DNA of 64,000 nt from Casuarina equisetifolia (Eukaryota > Streptophyta > Magnoliopsida > Fagales > Casuarinaceae), in assembly GCA_028551475.1 (NCBI GenBank), contig CM052360.1, forward strand, positions 17,100,501-17,164,500, written 5' to 3'. Under the pieces are notes generated by a model, which worked only from the letters and a program-made list of their open reading frames with translations, did not search any database and had not been told where the DNA came from. Shown here in pieces: positions 58,911 to 64,000 of this stretch. The position numbers were made by a program, and so were the translations under genes. Each line of letters opens with the position of its first letter. Position 1 is the stretch's first letter.

Positions 58911-61900
58911 ATGGAGGGAGTACTCTCATCGACTGATCAGCAGAGGATGGTCGTATCTTTCTTAGAGATCGCCGTTGGCCAGACGGCCGAGACCGCCAGA
59001 CAGTTCTTGCAGGTGACAAATTTATGTTTGCATATGTGATTTCTTTGATAAGGGTTGTTACTTTGGCGCTGAGGAAGTGAATCTTTCATTTTTGGTGGGG
59101 ATTTCAGATTGTGGTGCCTGATGAATATGGGGTTCTATTGGAATTCATGTGAAGATTTGTGTTATATTATTTTTGTTGGATGGAAAATGGAAGATTTTGA
59201 GTGATCTTTTGATTTTGAGAAAACCAATAAGGAATGAAGTTTCGCAGAGTTATGCGTGCCTCCAGGATATGTGTGCTCCTGTTGTGTGACATGCTAACCC
59301 AGTGAAGCTTTATACTTGTCATTTTTTAGGAAGTTGAAAGACTGTTGTAGGCCCAAAGTCGGTTGTCTTAACTTTGAAATATATACTGGCTGTTAGAAAA
59401 TGCTTCTAATAATATATTTTCGCCGCATTACTCTCTTAGTGGGAATCTCTTAATTGGAGCATCAACTCTTAAATGGGTTTACCTATTTTGGATATTGATT
59501 AATGTTGAGAAACTGAATGAGCTGGGGAAGAAGCCTAAGATTAAGAATCTTATTATGAATAGAGAGGTGGCACCAAGTTATGGTCTTCCCATGTATATAA
59601 TGGAATGATGAAGAAAATTAGGGATAGCTTAGGCATATTATTCCCAAAAGGATTTGCAAATGACTGGTTAGACTGTGTTTAGGTGAGTAGAATTTGTTAG
59701 TATTTCAGATGCTTTTGGTTGAGTTTATTGGACTCATATGATTGACAGTATTTTTTTGGCTTAAAAATGCACTTAGAAGTACTTATGAACGATTGATTTT
59801 TTAAAGCACAGACTTTTGGAAAAAAAAGTGCAAATAATTTTCAAAAAATGGAGTATTAAATGCTCATATTTTAATAATGAGGAGGCTAACTGAAAATAAA
59901 AATAAATAAAAAATATAATAAAAAAGAAAAGAAAAGAGAGATAACTGCGCAATCACTCTTAACAAAGGAAAGGGGTGGTCATGTGGCCTTCTCTACCCTA
60001 TCAAGGATAGCGATCAAAAGTTTAGCTATATGACTACTGTGTTTATTTATTTTCAAATTTTTAGTTTTATTTTTTATTTTTAATCATTAAGTGTGCCTAT
60101 TTTTTGTTTGTCTGAGAACGTAGACCACATTTTGAATTACCAAAAAATTTCCATTTTTAGAATAAAAATAGTTTTATTAAGTGGACTACAGAGAAAATAC
60201 TTTTCAAATTGTGATCCTCTTGTAAACACTGCTCAACGTTTTATCACATCAAAGCCTTTTCAAATTCTATTCATGAAGCATTAGCATTTCATAAAAATGA
60301 GACTCAGTGGTGGAGTCTTCTTGCAACAGGCCACAAGTTGGAAGCTTGATGAAGCTATTCAGCTCTTTTTTGTGGGCAATGAAGGTGGGCAAACGATTAC
60401 ATCTTTGCAACCTCCCCCAGGAGAAGAGACAAAAGATTTGCCTGATCAGAATACTAGGTAAGTCAACAAAATTCTCTTAGTATATAAATATCAGTTGTCA
60501 AATTTTGGTTTATTGGTTTATTCTTTGACAATGATGTTTCTTTATTGATCAAGCAATTTGGAAAGGGACACAGAAAAAGAAGACGTTGGTCAAAATGATG
60601 CAGATGAAGTGCGCCCTCCTTTACCTGTTATAAGGGAGGCTCTCTATGATGATGCTATGTTGTATGGGTATGGATTCTTTTTTCCACATTAACCATTCAA
60701 ATTGAGATCTTTCTGTACAATTTCAAGCGGTGCAATGAATTTTTATTTCTTTTTGAAGTTTTTTACTCCACGGTAATCTATTCATTTTGTTTAATTTTTG
60801 CCTATACTTCATCATTGCCAGTCAATGCTTTTTCTCTGTTGTTTTTCTTTCTCTTAGGTAATGCTAGTTGCCCCTTTCTATTTGCGTTTCTGGAATCTCC
60901 TGAAAATTTATTTGGTTTTGTTTTGCATCAGCAAAATACTGATGCCTATATTTTAGCAAGATGGAAGTAGAACAATCTTCTTCATGGAATTGCATATCAT
61001 TATTTTTCTTTCTCTTAGGTAATGCATAGTTGCCCTTTCCATTACCATTTCTGGACATATTCCTTATTGTTTTGAAGTCCTATCTATGTTTTGGTATGTG
61101 ATGTGTTATAGCTATTATGTTTTTGCTTCTTGTTTGCTTTCTTTCTATTTGTTGTTCACCTTTCCTATGATTTAATTCACTTGACACACCAGCCTTGTTC
61201 CTTCTTTGTTTGTTGATCTTTAACCAGTTTTTGCATTATCTGTTTGTTACATTATGTAATTTTCTTTGATATTTTTATTTAGAGCACCAAGGATGGGATA
61301 TACATCTCGTGAACCAAGTTCATTAATCGCATTTCGTAATTTTGATGAGGAAATGAGGCGCCCAGAGGTTTGGGAACCGGACCAGGGCACCTCATCTACA
61401 TCAGATAATCCTCGAGATAATCTTGCCTCATTATATCGTCCACCCTTTCATCTGATGTTCCATGGATCCTTTGAAAAGGTATGTTATGCTTGCTTGCATT
61501 CTTTAGAAGTAAATCTCATGAGAGATGGGTGATTGCCACCAATTGTTTTGGGTTTTGAGTAAAGCTGTAATGGTATATATAGGTGCTTTTGTTATGAGCT
61601 ATTGGGAGGCATTTGTAGTTTAAAAAATGACCTTGATTCTCTCTTGGCTTTACACCACAATTTACATTCAGGGATTGTAAACAGAGGCTTGTTAGTACCA
61701 TGGAGTTTGTATCTTTTCTTTGCCCAGTACTTATTGCAAGTAATTTCCATGATAGCATTGAAGAAGATGATAGCAAACATTATTGTACTAAGTTTGTTGA
61801 TTGTTACTGTTGATGCTCTCCCTTTACTCCATAAAACTGTGGCGAGTTTTCTATTGTGGAGAAACCATTATATGACACTGAATGGTTACTTGCAAATTTT

Positions 61901-62006
61901 ATCTTTTAGGAGCACATGAGAGGATGTTTAGGATTTCTTTCTCTCTCACACTCTCTCCCCCCCTTCTATTTTGCATTTTTTGGTCGAATGTGTTAGTTTC
62001 CTTTTC

Positions 62007-62051
<45 letters not shown>

Positions 62052-64000
62052 ATCAGTGAATTTGTGTTAGTTTGTGTTTGAAAGCTTAGAGTTTTAGTAA
62101 TTTGCATTCAATTTTCTTTTTACCATGACCCTTGTCGTTCAGCTACTATTAGGGTGTATCACCCCAAAGTCCTGTGATTTTAGTATCTAATATTTTCTCG
62201 AGCACTAAATGGCGATCCACAGTCCTTTTTTGGTTCTCAGATTTTTTTTTCCTAGTGTTAAAATTTGGAGTGTATTAAACATGTTCCCTTAGTAGTCCTT
62301 GTAATAATACTTGTATGAGGTATAGTTTTGCATCACTGTAAATTGAATTTAGTAAACAATGGTGAAATGTTAATTTTAGTTCCTGAAACCTGTGGATTGT
62401 CAATGTAGAAATGTTAATTTTAGTTCCTGAAACCTGTGAATTGTCAATGTAGAAATGTTAATCAGTGTGAGTACTAATTACTTTGTGTTTTGAGAGTCTG
62501 TCTATGTGTCTGAGAACTTTGCTGTTACTTGGTGCAAATTTCAGATTTGTTGGACGAGATTAGTCAATGATAGATGAGCATTATTAGGTCCCTGATATGA
62601 GAAAGGACGGCAGTGGAGAAGAAAGGTTTTATGACCAAACCAATAGTTTAGGGCTAAGGGGACTCAAGAGCAAGTAAAGGCCCCTGACTATATAGATAGG
62701 CGTTGAATGGAATGAAAACTTCTGGAGTAAATGAGAGTTTTTGTTTCTTCTTGCGTTCTTTCCGGTCATGTCTGTATTCTGCACAATGAACTGAACTTCT
62801 TTGATAAGAAAGGTAGCTGAATAGTTGGCATTAGGCCTTCTTGATGTTCTACAGTCAGATCTATTTTGTTTGTGTCATGACTTTATGCCATAAATAATCA
62901 AATAACATTTTCTACTTGTAGCAGTATGTTTTCATAATATACTCTTTCATTTAATTTCAGCTCTTAATCTAAATGCTTCTAACCTTTTCATCACCTTAAG
63001 TGTGGGGATGTCTCTTTGATTTGTTACTCGATTCCATCAAGAAGTCTTAAATTGAGTTTAAAATTAGAATATTGTAGTTGATTCATTGAGATATATGGAT
63101 GGGAATCTAAACCTGGATATTTCATTGTGATCTGTTTCAGTGCCTTTACTAGTTTACTGTTCTTTAAACTTACCTTTAAATACAGGCGAAAGATGCTGCT
63201 TCTGTCCAGGATAAATGGCTTCTTGTTAACTTGCAGTCGACAAAGGAGTTCAGCTCTCATATGGTAGTCTTTAGATACTTTAGTTTGTCTTTATTATTCT
63301 TTAGTTACATGATAGAACACTCATTTGGTACTATCATATTGCTTTGTGAAGCTAAATCGGGATACATGGGCAAATGAAGCTGTTTCTCAAACTATTGGCA
63401 CCAATTTTATTTTCTGGCAGGTTTGTGAGATGCCTCTGATGTACTTCAGTGTCCCTACTTGTTGGTGTCCTTGTTTTGACTTATACATTCAATCCTTAGA
63501 TTTACAAAGGATGTTTTGTTCAACATGTTTTGTGATCTAATCATGTCTGGGTATTTGTTGTGAAAAAGCCTAGCCAGGCCTGCCTGGAATGGTTTGTTCT
63601 GGGTTTAGGCCAGTTCTGGAATCATTATATTGATTTTGAATTTGTTTCATCATGTAAGTTCAATAATGGAAACGAACTTTTAAGAGCTAAAATTGCAATA
63701 AAAAGCTTTGATTGTTAGAAGCATTGAAAGACATCCTGAGTCCTTGGTTTTGCCTTGTGTGGGTAAGAGGGTTGGATATATACATCAAATTTTACCAATC
63801 GAAAGGAAATACTAAAGATTCTAGAACTTCAATTTTGTGTAAGCAGTGGGAGAATTGGGTGAGCGGGTGTACTACAGATGAATGGTGGGTAAAATGATTT
63901 TGTTTCCATTTGGAGATTAGAGAAGCAAGCATAGTCATGAAAGAAAACAGGGAAGAGTGAGTTGGGTGGGAGTTGAATAGCAGTACTTGATGTTGCCAAA
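58911..64000 (+). CDS. PUX7: PUX7-like UBX-domain protein, 5' part, runs off the window
   Basis: Exons in the window: 58911-59012, 60330-60457, 60554-60667, 61283-61478, 63186-63263, 63352-63420. They join in frame to 229 codons. Residues about 8-55 form a UBA-like domain (FLEIAVGQTAETARQFLQ joined to ATSWKLDEAIQLFFVGNEGG). An acidic linker and the short motif EVRPPLPVIREALY follow, then SSLIAFRNFDEEMRRP. A thioredoxin-like UAS domain starts near LASLYRPPFHLMFHGSFE and continues through KWLLVNLQSTKEFSSHMLNR to TNFIFWQ at the last exon seen. The remaining UAS part and the C-terminal UBX domain would lie beyond 64000. In plants these proteins are adaptors of the CDC48 (p97) segregase: UBA binds ubiquitin, UBX binds CDC48. 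The upstream GA-rich stretch (58805-58910) looks like the 5' UTR. No further exon was found at 63421-64000. Confidence 0.88.
60842..61063. repeat. Two-copy repeat in intron 3 of the PUX7-like gene
   Basis: TTTCTTTCTCTTAGGTAATGC and following sequence (AGTTGCCC, TTTCTGGA) at about 60846-60903 recur at 61007-61063. Both copies contain a CTCTTAG|GTAATG phrase that looks like fused acceptor and donor signals. Confidence 0.7.
62016..62048. repeat. TG dinucleotide microsatellite
   Basis: Uninterrupted (TG)n of about 33 bp in intron 4 of the PUX7-like gene, after a CT-rich stretch. Confidence 0.93.
62364..62460. repeat. 44-bp tandem repeat in intron 4 of the PUX7-like gene
   Basis: GAAATGTTAATTTTAGTTCC begins at 62364 and 62408, and GAAATGTTAAT again at 62452: two full units and a partial third. 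The full units differ at one visible base (GTGGATTG against GTGAATTG). Confidence 0.9.

Noticed and set aside
61602-61919. 105-codon plus-strand ORF
   Set aside because: Inside intron 4 of the PUX7-like gene; flanking exons join in phase without it and the composition is not coding-like.
1-64000. tRNA, rRNA, CRISPR array, phage or bacterial defence genes
   Set aside because: No cloverleaf-like T-loop and anticodon arrangement, regularly spaced identical repeats or prokaryotic gene clusters were seen; the tandem repeats present are short minisatellites.

Overview
This window looks like nuclear DNA of a flowering plant, probably a eudicot. It is AT-rich. Its genes have several exons with GT-AG introns and T-rich acceptors, and the families are plant-type: a RETICULATA-related plastid membrane protein, a bHLH111-like factor, a PUX7-like CDC48 adaptor, plant ELO-type elongases and a zinc-ribbon RING-H2 ligase. 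Ty1/copia retrotransposons fill part of the window. The species cannot be named from the sequence. Exon structures were built by hand from splice signals, reading frame and remembered family motifs; no search was run.

Layout. 1.7-2.7 kb (-): RING-H2 E3 ligase with a short, easily missed last exon. 6.0-13.1 kb (+): eight-exon RETICULATA-RELATED gene for a chloroplast protein. 13.2-15.8 kb: a segment bracketed by two nearly identical 28-bp direct repeats. It holds an unrecognised, apparently frameshifted coding sequence and a broken first exon of an SPL1/SPL12-like gene. 16.5-17.3 and 20.2-21.0 kb (+): two tandem, intronless ELO-type fatty-acid elongase genes, with a 103-bp tandem repeat just after the first. 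22-27 kb: non-coding DNA with diffuse old duplications. 27.2-30.4 kb: a copia element (-) that has kept both LTRs but lost gag, protease and most of integrase. 31.6-42.1 kb: a very decayed copia element (+) interrupted at 35.85-40.81 kb by a younger, full-length copia element (-) with matched LTRs, a primer-binding site and a perfect 5-bp target duplication. 43.4-46.7 kb (-): complete seven-exon bHLH111-like gene. 46.7-58.9 kb: about 12 kb with no gene I can support, apart from two small ORFs of unknown status. 58.9 kb to the right edge (+): 5' part of a PUX7-like gene, six exons seen, the remainder outside the window.

The host genes do not form a pathway; they are independent plant genes. 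The exception is the elongase pair, a local duplication with the same predicted chemistry. The most unusual items are the bracketed segment with gene fragments, the nested retrotransposons, the unequal ER-retrieval tails of the elongases, and last exons that a plain ORF reading misses. I found no CRISPR array, phage or defence system, tRNA or rRNA gene, and nothing I would call a new biological system.
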